A stretch of 64,000 nucleotides of DNA from Collinsella aerofaciens. GTDB taxonomy: Bacteria; Actinomycetota; Coriobacteriia; Coriobacteriales; Coriobacteriaceae. This document shows positions 51,145-58,260 of this stretch, piece by piece. The DNA lies in NCBI RefSeq assembly GCF_019131995.1, contig NZ_JAHONA010000009.1:15557-79556 (forward strand), given 5' to 3'. Below the pieces are notes generated by a model. The model was not told the origin of the DNA, ran no database searches, and saw nothing but the letters and a program-made list of their open reading frames with translations. Made by a program: the position numbers and the translations under genes. Each line of letters starts with the position of its first letter. Positions within the stretch are counted from its first letter, which is position 1.

Positions 51145-51992
51145 TGGCTACCCAGAACACCGATCTCAAAGAGGCCAAGAAGGACGCGATTATGACTCCC
51201 GATATGTATCGGAGCATGTTCCTTCGCCAGTTTACGAGCCAGTGCTCGCAGTCGTACGACAAGATGATGGCAATGGGCTTCATGTGCACCATTCAGAAGC
51301 CCCTGCGAAAGATCTATCCCAACGACGACGATTACTATGCGGCGCTTGATCGCCATACCGAGTTCTTTAACATCACGCCTCATGTGCTTCCGTTTGTAGC
51401 CGGCCTAACGGTTTCGATGGAAGAGCAGGCGGCTGCCGATAAGAACTTCGACACGTCCTCGATTAACGCCATGAAGGTCGGCCTCATGGGACCGCTTTCC
51501 GGCATCGGCGATTCGTTCTACTGGGGTACGTTCCGCGTGGTCGCCGCCGGCATTGGTATTGGCATCGCGTCGACGGGCAACCCGCTCGGCCCCATCGTGT
51601 ACGCGCTCATCTACTCCGTGATTAACTTTGCAACGCGTATCGTCGCCGCCCATCTGGGATACGACCTGGGAACCAAGTTCCTGCAGCAGTCCGAAGAGAA
51701 CAACCTTATGTCTCGCATGACGCATGCTGCCGGCGTTCTCGGAATGACCGTCATTGGCGCAATGATTGCGGCACAGGTCTCGCTGTCTACAGCTTTGACC
51801 TTTGATGTGGGTGGTTCGGAGATTGTCCTGCAGGATCTGTTCGATTCGATCTTCCCCGGTCTGCTGCCCTTGCTGGCAACGTTCGCTTGCGTTGCCCTCT
51901 ATAAAAAGGGTGTCAAGACCATTTGGATTATTATTGGCATCTTCGCGATCTGCATCATCGGAACAGGTTTGGGAGTGTTCGCGGCGGCGTAA
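51144..51992 (+). CDS. PTS mannose-family IID (second unit)
   Basis: A 282-residue IID subunit. CSQSYDKMMAMGFMCTI replaces the usual WNYERMQxxGF-type motif, while LMGPLSGIGDSFYWGTFR is canonical. C-terminal helices close the protein. It is coupled to IIC by a one-base overlap and followed by a terminator at 52038. The altered N-terminal motif compared with the IID at 29004 fits a different sugar conjugate. Confidence 0.9.
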   Translation: MATQNTDLKEAKKDAIMTPDMYRSMFLRQFTSQCSQSYDKMMAMGFMCTIQKPLRKIYPNDDDYYAALDRHTEFFNITPHVLPFVAGLTVSMEEQAAADKNFDTSSINAMKVGLMGPLSGIGDSFYWGTFRVVAAGIGIGIASTGNPLGPIVYALIYSVINFATRIVAAHLGYDLGTKFLQQSEENNLMSRMTHAAGVLGMTVIGAMIAAQVSLSTALTFDVGGSEIVLQDLFDSIFPGLLPLLATFACVALYKKGVKTIWIIIGIFAICIIGTGLGVFAAA

Positions 51993-52037
51993 TGTTGACT
52001 GCTATGCTCGTGCGTTGGATAACTAACTGACCGTTTG

Positions 52038-52074
52038 AAAACGGGGCTCGGCGTAAGGCCGGCCCCGTTTTTTT
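52038..52074 (+). terminator. Intrinsic terminator after the second PTS unit
   Basis: AAACGGGGC/GGCCCCGTTT stem running into seven Ts. Confidence 0.85.
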
Positions 52075-52088
52075 GTTTGAGGGATTTT

Positions 52089-52119
52089 CCGACCGTCCAA
52101 AAATCCACGCTCGTTCATT
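52089..52119 (+). repeat. Family B half-element
   Basis: CGACCGTCCAAAAATCCACG followed by CTCGTTCATT, equal to the outer half-unit of family B copies but without the central hairpin. Confidence 0.65.
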
Positions 52120-52126
52120 ACTCACG

Positions 52127-52200
52127 TATCTCTCATCTCTCATTCATCACTAATATGAGAGATAACTGAAAGACGAGAGATAAATATGAGAGATAACTGA
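52127..52200 (+). promoter_or_regulatory. Operator array 1 before the AlbA_2 gene
   Basis: Three GAGAGATAA units start at 52157, 52175 and 52188 (spacing 18 and 13 bp) and are preceded by inverted TATCTCTCAT/CATCTCTCAT boxes. The same layout recurs at 52299. Confidence 0.7.
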
Positions 52201-52298
52201 GCAGCAAAGAGACAAGCAATCATGGTATTGTCTCAATACTGATTGTTCTACCAGTAAAAACATGTTTAAATGAAACAGATGACAGACATCTTTTCTTT

Positions 52299-52365
52299 CA
52301 TCTCTCACTTATCTCTAATATGAGAGATAGCAGAAAGATGAGAGATAATTACGAGAGATAACTGA
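52299..52365 (+). promoter_or_regulatory. Operator array 2 before the AlbA_2 gene
   Basis: GAGAGATA(A/G) units start at 52322, 52340 and 52353, with spacing 18 and 13 bp exactly as in array 1. Inverted CATCTCTCAC and TTATCTCTAA boxes lie upstream. The array ends 59 bp before the ATG. Confidence 0.7.
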
Positions 52366-52423
52366 GAGACGAAGGAAATCTATTCGCGGCATTCTCCGCC
52401 GGGCCGAGCGAAAGGACGTGCAG

Positions 52424-53890
52424 ATGAACGAAAACGAGCTGACCGGTCTGCTCGAGTCTTTAAGGCGCATGGGCTCGGACGATCTTAACGTCGAGGTCAA
52501 GGAGAGCGCCACGACGCTTTCCCGCGACGTATGGGAAACGGTTAGTGCATTCGCGAATACCGCTGGCGGAATTATCGTGCTCGGCGTGAGCGAGCGCGCG
52601 GGCTTTATCCCGGTCGAGAACTTTGAGACCGAGAAGGTGCTCAACCAATTCGTAGCGGGCATGGGTGATGCCGGCGGCCGCGGAAAACTGGCCAATCCGC
52701 CCAAATACACCATTGAACGCGTGGAGCTTCAGGGCACCGTGGTTCTGGTCATCGCGATTGAGGAGCTCGACCCGTCGAGCAAGCCTTGTTATGTCATAGA
52801 GCGGGGCGCTCAAGGCGGCAGCTACAAACGCATCGATGACAAAGATGTCCCGCTTTCGTCGACTGAGGTCCTGTCCTTGTCATCGTATGAACGGACGAGC
52901 CCCAGTGATCGCGATGCAGTACCCGGCGCGGTCGCAGGCGATCTTGACGAGGCCCTGGTCGACCGCACGATAGAGCGTGCTTTCTCGCTGACACCCCGTG
53001 CAATGCGCGGCGCGCCGGACAAGAAAACGAAGCTGGAGCGCCTGAATTTCCTCGACTCCCAGGGCAATGTTACTAAGGCCGGGCTCCTGGCCGCGGGTGC
53101 CTATCCTCAGCAGTTCTATCCCAAGCTCTTTATCGATGTGGCGGTCTATGCCGGAACGCAGAAGGGCGCGGCGGGGTCGTTGAGGTTCATGGACCGTACG
53201 ATCTGCGAGGGAACGTTGGGCGAAATGATCTCGGATGCCGTCGCGGCAGTCGCTAAGAATTTGCGGCGAACCTCGACGATCCAAGGCGTCTCGCGTGTCG
53301 ACTCGCTGGAGATTCCCGAGGAGGTCCTGCGCGAGGCAATCGCCAACGCCGTAATCCACCGAGAATACGGAGATCGGTTCTGTGGGCAGTCGATCGCTGT
53401 TGACGTCTTTGATGACCGTATCGAGGTGACGAACCCCGGCGGCCTATACGGAGGAAAGACTCGCGAGAACCTGTTTGACGGCAGCTCCCGATGTCGCAAT
53501 GCGACGCTTGTGAAGCTCATGTCGCTTGTCCCATTGCTCGACGGCGCGGGCTCGCCTGCCGAGGGTAACGGGTCGGGCATTCCAATGATGCTCGATGCCA
53601 TGCGTGCGCAAGGTCTGGCCGAGCCATTGTTTTGCCCCGGTTTCGACCGGTTTAAGGTTGTCCTCTACCGAGCGAAGGTTGAGCAAATCGATCATGGCGG
53701 GGACTTAATTGTGGCGGCACTCAAACGCTACGGCGAGCTGGGGACGCGTGAGCTGGCAGAGCACACAGGGCTCACAATTTCCCAGGTTAGGTCGCGCGTC
53801 AACGCGCTCATTGCTCAAGGCGAGCTTGAGCCCACGGCGCCGGCGACGAGCCGCAACCGCAAGTATCGACTGTCGGAGCGCGTGGGATAG
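52424..53890 (+). CDS. AlbA_2 (Schlafen-like) DNA-binding regulator
   Basis: A 488-residue protein. The N-terminal AlbA_2 domain (about 5-125) has LNVEVKESATTLSRDVWETV and AFANTAGGIIVLGVSE. The ATPase/HATPase_c_4-like centre (about 280-400) has EAIANAVIHREYGDR and DRIEVTNPGGLYGG. The C-terminal winged helix (about 430-485) has GTRELAEHTGLTISQVRSRV. Such proteins are putative transcriptional regulators, and some relatives sit in defence loci. Two operator arrays in its leader suggest strong autoregulation. The ATG at 52424 follows AAAGGA. Confidence 0.85.
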   Translation: MNENELTGLLESLRRMGSDDLNVEVKESATTLSRDVWETVSAFANTAGGIIVLGVSERAGFIPVENFETEKVLNQFVAGMGDAGGRGKLANPPKYTIERVELQGTVVLVIAIEELDPSSKPCYVIERGAQGGSYKRIDDKDVPLSSTEVLSLSSYERTSPSDRDAVPGAVAGDLDEALVDRTIERAFSLTPRAMRGAPDKKTKLERLNFLDSQGNVTKAGLLAAGAYPQQFYPKLFIDVAVYAGTQKGAAGSLRFMDRTICEGTLGEMISDAVAAVAKNLRRTSTIQGVSRVDSLEIPEEVLREAIANAVIHREYGDRFCGQSIAVDVFDDRIEVTNPGGLYGGKTRENLFDGSSRCRNATLVKLMSLVPLLDGAGSPAEGNGSGIPMMLDAMRAQGLAEPLFCPGFDRFKVVLYRAKVEQIDHGGDLIVAALKRYGELGTRELAEHTGLTISQVRSRVNALIAQGELEPTAPATSRNRKYRLSERVG

Positions 53891-53990
53891 ATGCGTTAGT
53901 GGACGAGGCGACCCAATAATCGACCCTCAATTGGCGTCCATTAAGGTAAAGCGGTTGTTGTCCAGTCGACGGTGATGCTAAAGACTCGGC

Positions 53991-54482
53991 TTACGCCGGC
54001 ATGGCCCCGAACCCGTCTATCAAGAACAGCCTAAGAACCAGCTTGATGGCATTTCCCGGTTTGACTTCGGCCGTGCCAAAGACGTGGCGCTCGGCGAGCT
54101 CGCTGCAGTATGCATAGATGTCGCGGATAAGGTCCGCGCCCGAAAGCGTAAACATGTAGCCTGCGTCCGAAAGCGCATTGGGCGCGGCGGGCAACTTGGC
54201 CATGTGGCAGAACGTTTGCAGGTCGGGCGCCATAGCGTCCTGGTAGCCAAGATGGTTGCCGTCTTCTTGTGCGGCGAGTTCCAGCTGGCGTACTCGATCC
54301 AGCGCCACTGCCAGCACAAAGCTCGGCGTAGGCGCATTGACGTCCTGAGTGGTCGCCACAAGCCTGCCCGCTGCCTGCGTGACAAGCCAAGCGACCTCGC
54401 GCTGGCAACGCACGGCCTTGCGCGTAACCGGCTTGATGGACGAAGAAGAAACGCTTCCCTTAGGCGGATTCGAAACAGCCAC
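53991..54482 (-). CDS. Hypothetical protein, divergent from the HNH gene
   Basis: A 163-residue protein I do not recognise. It reads as mainly helical (VLAVALDRVRQLELAAQEDG; NAIKLVLRLFLIDGF), without membrane segments or signal peptide. The GTG start at 54482 is supported by GGAGG five bases before it, and codon use resembles the neighbours. Its start lies 11 bp from the start of the divergent HNH nuclease, so the two share control signals. It might be a partner of that nuclease, but nothing direct shows it. Confidence 0.6.
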   Translation of the reverse strand: MAVSNPPKGSVSSSSIKPVTRKAVRCQREVAWLVTQAAGRLVATTQDVNAPTPSFVLAVALDRVRQLELAAQEDGNHLGYQDAMAPDLQTFCHMAKLPAAPNALSDAGYMFTLSGADLIRDIYAYCSELAERHVFGTAEVKPGNAIKLVLRLFLIDGFGAMPA

Positions 54483-54493
54483 AAGAACCTCCC

Positions 54494-55366
54494 ATGAACA
54501 ATCCGGCCCAACAAGCCCGGATGAAACACGTGCTACATCAGTATACAGGGAAGTGGGGCAGCGGGGTACAAACGCGCCAGCGGCAAACCGAGAGCATCAA
54601 CGATGTGCCTCCGCTCTATTTGGACGATGGTACGTGGGTCATTAAGTACTCGGTTCAAGCGCCGGGTACCGTTGGTTTTCGAGACCAGAATTACAACCGT
54701 AAAATGCTCAACTGCATGGAATGTGGCGTTCCGGTCGGAGTCATATTTGCAACCGAGGTGGGCTATAAGGTGCTCGGCCTTGCGTTTGTTGAGCGGTTCG
54801 AGCCCGAAAACGGATGGTTTGTTCTGCACGGTCCTGTTCATAAAGGCGGACCGGACCCTCGTTTTGCACCCGACATGAGTTATCTGAAGCACATGCCCGT
54901 CGATATTGAGTTTGCCGGACAGGGTGCGACCGACGACGAAAAGGTCCGCTATGCGTTAAGGCGCGAGCGATTGGGGCAGCAATGGTTCCGCAAGCAGCTC
55001 GTTGCCGCCTATGACGGACGTTGCGCGGTGTCGGACTGCGGCGTCAGCGAAGCTCTGGAGGCTGCACATATCGAGAATTACTCGGGACCCAAATCGCAGG
55101 TTGCCAGCAATGGCATTCTACTTCGGCGCGATCTTCATTCCCTATTTGATGCTCACCTGATTTCGTTTGAGCCTGTTTGCGACGAATATCGGCTGTGCGG
55201 ATCGTACCTGCTGGATAAGACCGGCTACGCTTCCTTTGCGGGTGCGACGCTAAGGCAGCCGAATGAGCGTCAGTGGCGACCCAATACGGTGTTTCTTGAG
55301 GCCCATCGCATTGAGTTCGATCGCTCGGAAAAGAAGCGTGAAAAGGCGGGGCTTCTGCCGTATTAG
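54494..55366 (+). CDS. HNH endonuclease with unknown N-terminal domain
   Basis: A 290-residue protein. The C-terminal HNH fold (about 165-225) has the zinc-type C177/C182 pair (RCAVSDCG), the general-base region LEAAHIENY (H192), N206 in SNGILLRRDLHSLFD and H215. The N-terminal 150 residues include a conserved-looking block (MLNCMECGVPVGVIFATEVG) that could be a DNA-reading domain. This layout is common among solitary, modification-sensing restriction nucleases. No methylase gene is nearby. Start choice is uncertain: neither ATG 54494 nor ATG 54521 has a good ribosome-binding site. Confidence 0.78.
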   Translation: MNNPAQQARMKHVLHQYTGKWGSGVQTRQRQTESINDVPPLYLDDGTWVIKYSVQAPGTVGFRDQNYNRKMLNCMECGVPVGVIFATEVGYKVLGLAFVERFEPENGWFVLHGPVHKGGPDPRFAPDMSYLKHMPVDIEFAGQGATDDEKVRYALRRERLGQQWFRKQLVAAYDGRCAVSDCGVSEALEAAHIENYSGPKSQVASNGILLRRDLHSLFDAHLISFEPVCDEYRLCGSYLLDKTGYASFAGATLRQPNERQWRPNTVFLEAHRIEFDRSEKKREKAGLLPY

Positions 55367-55488
55367 CGTATTTGGCTTTGGCATTCTTTGACGATCGTGT
55401 TGTTTGATCGGATCGCGTGGCGATGCAATCTCGCGCCCGCCCGCCGGTGCATGCTCTTCCTGTTTTGTATAGCGAGAGGGGAGCGTGT

Positions 55489-55773
55489 ATGAGCTGGCGA
55501 GGCGATATTGCGATGGGGAAGTACGGAAAACTGCCGTGTGCCCTTATAGACAACAATATGTTTCCGAGCGTAGAGGTTGATTGCGGGTCGTTTGTCGTCA
55601 CCTGCCCTTGCTGCGGCTCGCAAATACCGTGTCTCGACATTCGGTTCATCGATGCGCGCGACAGACTCAGCGACGAAGTGAGAAAACGGACAGGCGTTCA
55701 TATGCCGGTGTATCCGGAGAAATGCCCTGTTTGTGGCCTCGATATCGTGTATGACGCCGGCGACGAGGGATAG
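55489..55773 (+). CDS. Small protein with Cys-pair (zinc-ribbon-like) motifs
   Basis: A 94-residue protein. Three Cys clusters (CPCCGSQIPC at about 39-48 and CPVC at about 79-82) suggest one zinc ribbon. No family is recognised. The ATG at 55489 follows GAGGGGAG. It lies 122 bp after the HNH gene on the same strand and may belong to the same accessory set. It could be a regulator or a nucleic-acid-binding accessory protein. Both are guesses. Confidence 0.6.
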   Translation: MSWRGDIAMGKYGKLPCALIDNNMFPSVEVDCGSFVVTCPCCGSQIPCLDIRFIDARDRLSDEVRKRTGVHMPVYPEKCPVCGLDIVYDAGDEG

Positions 55774-55811
55774 GTGATGCGGAGGAGCTGGCTGTGAAGG
55801 CTTCTCCGTCT

Positions 55812-56498
55812 CTACAAATAAATCCCCTCACCGAGTTGCCTGTGGAACTCGGCGTGATGGTCGCGTGCCCAGGTAAAGAGCGCCTGGTCAAAGTCGGTAC
55901 GCGCGGCCGGGACGCCAAAGACGCCGGCAACTTCGACGCGCACAAACTCCAGTGCCGGCAGCTTGTTGATGGCAGTGAGGGCAAATGGGGACGAGGGCTC
56001 CTCGAACAGATAGCGGCTGCCTTGCAGCGCGTCGCAACTGGTGCACGTGTTGCCGAGCGACGGGGCTTTGGAGGCTCGCGCGCCTACGGGCTTGTAGCCG
56101 CAGCGCTTATGAAGGTAGTCGCGGATCTCGCCTGGCACGCAGCCAAGAGCGGGCACGATGGCGAGTGCGTTGGCGTTGGCCGTGTCGATGGCAATGTGCC
56201 CGGCTTCGTTGGGCGCGTGCGCGATGACGATGCTCTCGTCGTTATCGGCTCGATAGGGAATGCCGAAGGCCGCGACCGAGGTCTCTTTGTGACACTTCCA
56301 GCACTCGCGCTTGCCCAGTACTAGATATATATACGGCGCTGAGGGGTCGGATCGGTCAACACCGGGCAGCCACTCGGCAAAGGGCTCGGGGTTGACGCCG
56401 CTGGGTACATACCAGATCTTCTTGGTCCGGTCCCATTTGGCGCCCAGCGCCTTGGCTTCTTCTTTGTGCGAAAAGGGGACATCGAGCTCGGTGCGCAT
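55812..56498 (-). CDS. DUF5710-domain protein
   Basis: A 228-residue protein. Residues about 3-45 match the DUF5710 pattern (ELDVPFSHKEEAKALGAKWD, then WYVPSGVNPEPFAEWLPG), a small domain often fused to primase- or topoisomerase-like proteins and presumed to bind nucleic acid. The middle has CWKC and later CTSC Cys pairs, and the end resembles no known domain. The start at 56498 follows CAAGGAG on the minus strand. It is convergent with the small zinc-ribbon gene. Confidence 0.7.
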   Translation of the reverse strand: MRTELDVPFSHKEEAKALGAKWDRTKKIWYVPSGVNPEPFAEWLPGVDRSDPSAPYIYLVLGKRECWKCHKETSVAAFGIPYRADNDESIVIAHAPNEAGHIAIDTANANALAIVPALGCVPGEIRDYLHKRCGYKPVGARASKAPSLGNTCTSCDALQGSRYLFEEPSSPFALTAINKLPALEFVRVEVAGVFGVPAARTDFDQALFTWARDHHAEFHRQLGEGIYL

Positions 56499-56724
56499 GG
56501 CGGCTCCTTGGTGCTGCAGGTGCAAGTGGCTCAAGGATACCGCAGGGCGCAGACATCGCGGCGTTTTGCTGAGAAGTTGCGGTGCGGACTGATTGGTTAT
56601 GCCGATGGATAGATCGGCAAGTAGATGGTCGGCTTTTGGCTAGTTGGGCGGTTGGAACTGCCGGCGGATTTAGCGACATAAAACAAAACAGCCCAGAGGG
56701 CATAGCCTCTGAGCTGCGAACATT

Positions 56725-56799
56725 TGGTGGGCGTTAGAAGATTTGAACTTCTGACCTCTTCCGTGTCAGGGAAGCGCTCTCCCCCTGAGCTAAACGCCC
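56725..56799 (-). tRNA. tRNA-Val (anticodon GAC)
   Basis: Minus-strand cloverleaf with a perfect 7-bp acceptor GGGCGTT/AACGCCC, the anticodon loop CTGACAC (GAC) and T-loop TTCAAAT. The discriminator is A, with an encoded CCA. Its 3' end faces the accessory region 52-56.5 kb. Confidence 0.93.
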
Positions 56800-56828
56800 G
56801 ATCAAGGGTGCGCAAGCGCGCAAGGGAT

Positions 56829-56857
56829 AATATAACGGAGCCTGAACTCGGTGGCAA
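56829..56857 (-). promoter_or_regulatory. Promoter of tRNA-Val
   Basis: Minus-strand -35 TTGCCA (56852-56857), 17-bp spacer and -10 TATATT (56829-56834), about 30 bp before the tRNA. Confidence 0.75.
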
Positions 56858-57088
56858 GAACATTTTTAAAAATCGCTTACATTGTGGAATTCGGGGGCTT
56901 CGTCATATCCATTTCAAAAGAGCCTGCTGCCGCGATTTGGCTGTCGCATAATGCAAGGCCATTGCGGTATCGAGCTATGGAAAGACACCTGCGGAATTGT
57001 CCTACCGATAAGCGGACAAGCCTCCAGCTGGTGCCTTCGCCGTGGTAAGGTAAGCCGAATTGCTTCCAGACTGTTTCGGGGGAGTGGA

Positions 57089-58111
57089 ATGAGCAAAGAG
57101 TGTGTCGAGCAGGTCGAAGGCGCAGGGGCTTCGGTGCCGATGACCGATATATCGAACATTGATGTGCCCGAGGGCACCGACGAGCTCAGCCGTAACACCC
57201 GTCGCGCCTGGCGCGAGCGCCTTAACGATGCGTCGTCGCGCAAGATGATCACGGGCGTCTTGGCTACGCTGGTGGGCGGTTCGTTTTGGGGCTTCTCGGG
57301 CACCAGCGCGAGCTTTCTGTTCGATACCTACCACGTCGATACCTTGTGGCTTATGAGCGTGCGCCAGATTCTCGCCGGGCTGCTCTTTATGGCCGTGGTT
57401 GTTACGCGCGACCGCGAGCGCCTGGTTAAGCTCTGGACCACACCTGCCGACCGCAGGCAGCTGTTGCTTTTTACCGCTTTTGGCCTGCTGTTTAACCAGT
57501 TTTGCTACCTTTCGGCCGTGCGCCTGACCAATGCCGGAACCGCGACGGTGCTTCAGTGCCTGCAACTGGTCATCATCATGGGCTACACCTGCGTGACCGA
57601 TCGTCGTATGCCGCGCACGCGCGAGGTCATCGGCATTGGCCTGGCCCTTGGCGGCACGTTTTTAATCGCCACCGGAGGTGATCCCACCAGCCTGAACATC
57701 TCGCCGCTCGGCTTGATCGCGGGCCTCATGTGTGCGGTCAGCGCCACCTGCATGGCAGTGATTCCCGCTAAGATTCTGCCCGAATATGGCAGCCCCATCG
57801 TCACGGGTTCGGCTATGCTCACGGCAGGCATCGTTTCGTGCGCCGTGGTTCAGCCTTGGGCGCATATGCCGGCGCTCGACGCTGCCGGTATCGAGGCGCT
57901 CGCGGTGTTCGTGGTTATCGGCTCGTTTTTTGCCTACATGCTCTATATGCAGGGCGTTAAGGACATTGGCTCGGTTCGTGCAAGCCTCATTGGAACCGTG
58001 GAGCCGGTCTCGGCGACCATCACCAGCGCCGTTATGCTGGGCACGGTATTTTTGCCGACCGACCTTATCGGCTTTGCCATGATCATCGTGATGATGTTCC
58101 TCACGGTGTAG
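57089..58111 (+). CDS. EamA/DMT-superfamily transporter
   Basis: A 340-residue carrier. A hydrophilic N-terminus of about 50 residues precedes ten membrane helices in two EamA repeats (VGGSFWGFSGTSASFLF; second repeat LIAGLMCAVSATCMAVIPA-like). The conserved late motif SLIGTVEPVSATITSAV matches the family. The substrate is unknown, probably a metabolite or amino acid. GGGGGAGTGGA precedes the ATG at 57089. It is only distantly similar to the DMT carrier at 25925, and nothing ties it to the PTS clusters. Confidence 0.85.
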   Translation: MSKECVEQVEGAGASVPMTDISNIDVPEGTDELSRNTRRAWRERLNDASSRKMITGVLATLVGGSFWGFSGTSASFLFDTYHVDTLWLMSVRQILAGLLFMAVVVTRDRERLVKLWTTPADRRQLLLFTAFGLLFNQFCYLSAVRLTNAGTATVLQCLQLVIIMGYTCVTDRRMPRTREVIGIGLALGGTFLIATGGDPTSLNISPLGLIAGLMCAVSATCMAVIPAKILPEYGSPIVTGSAMLTAGIVSCAVVQPWAHMPALDAAGIEALAVFVVIGSFFAYMLYMQGVKDIGSVRASLIGTVEPVSATITSAVMLGTVFLPTDLIGFAMIIVMMFLTV

Positions 58112-58260
58112 CTGGCGCCGCCGCCAAGACAGATAAGGTGTTGCGCCAAATTTTCGCCAATTGATAGCCGTGTCTGGAGTTTAGCTGTCGATGCTCAATA
58201 TGCCATAAACTAATAGTGTTATGGACTTTTCTATTGCGACTCAATTGCGAGGATTTCTTT

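Noticed and set aside
52127..52365. The short repeats before the AlbA_2 gene as a possible CRISPR array.
   Set aside because: Units are only 9-15 bp, spacing is 13 and 18 bp, some are inverted and no cas genes are present. An operator array fits better.
54084..54497. A 137-codon plus-strand frame opposite the hypothetical gene at 53991..54482.
   Set aside because: No ribosome-binding site. The minus-strand frame has GGAGG-GTG and a more protein-like composition.
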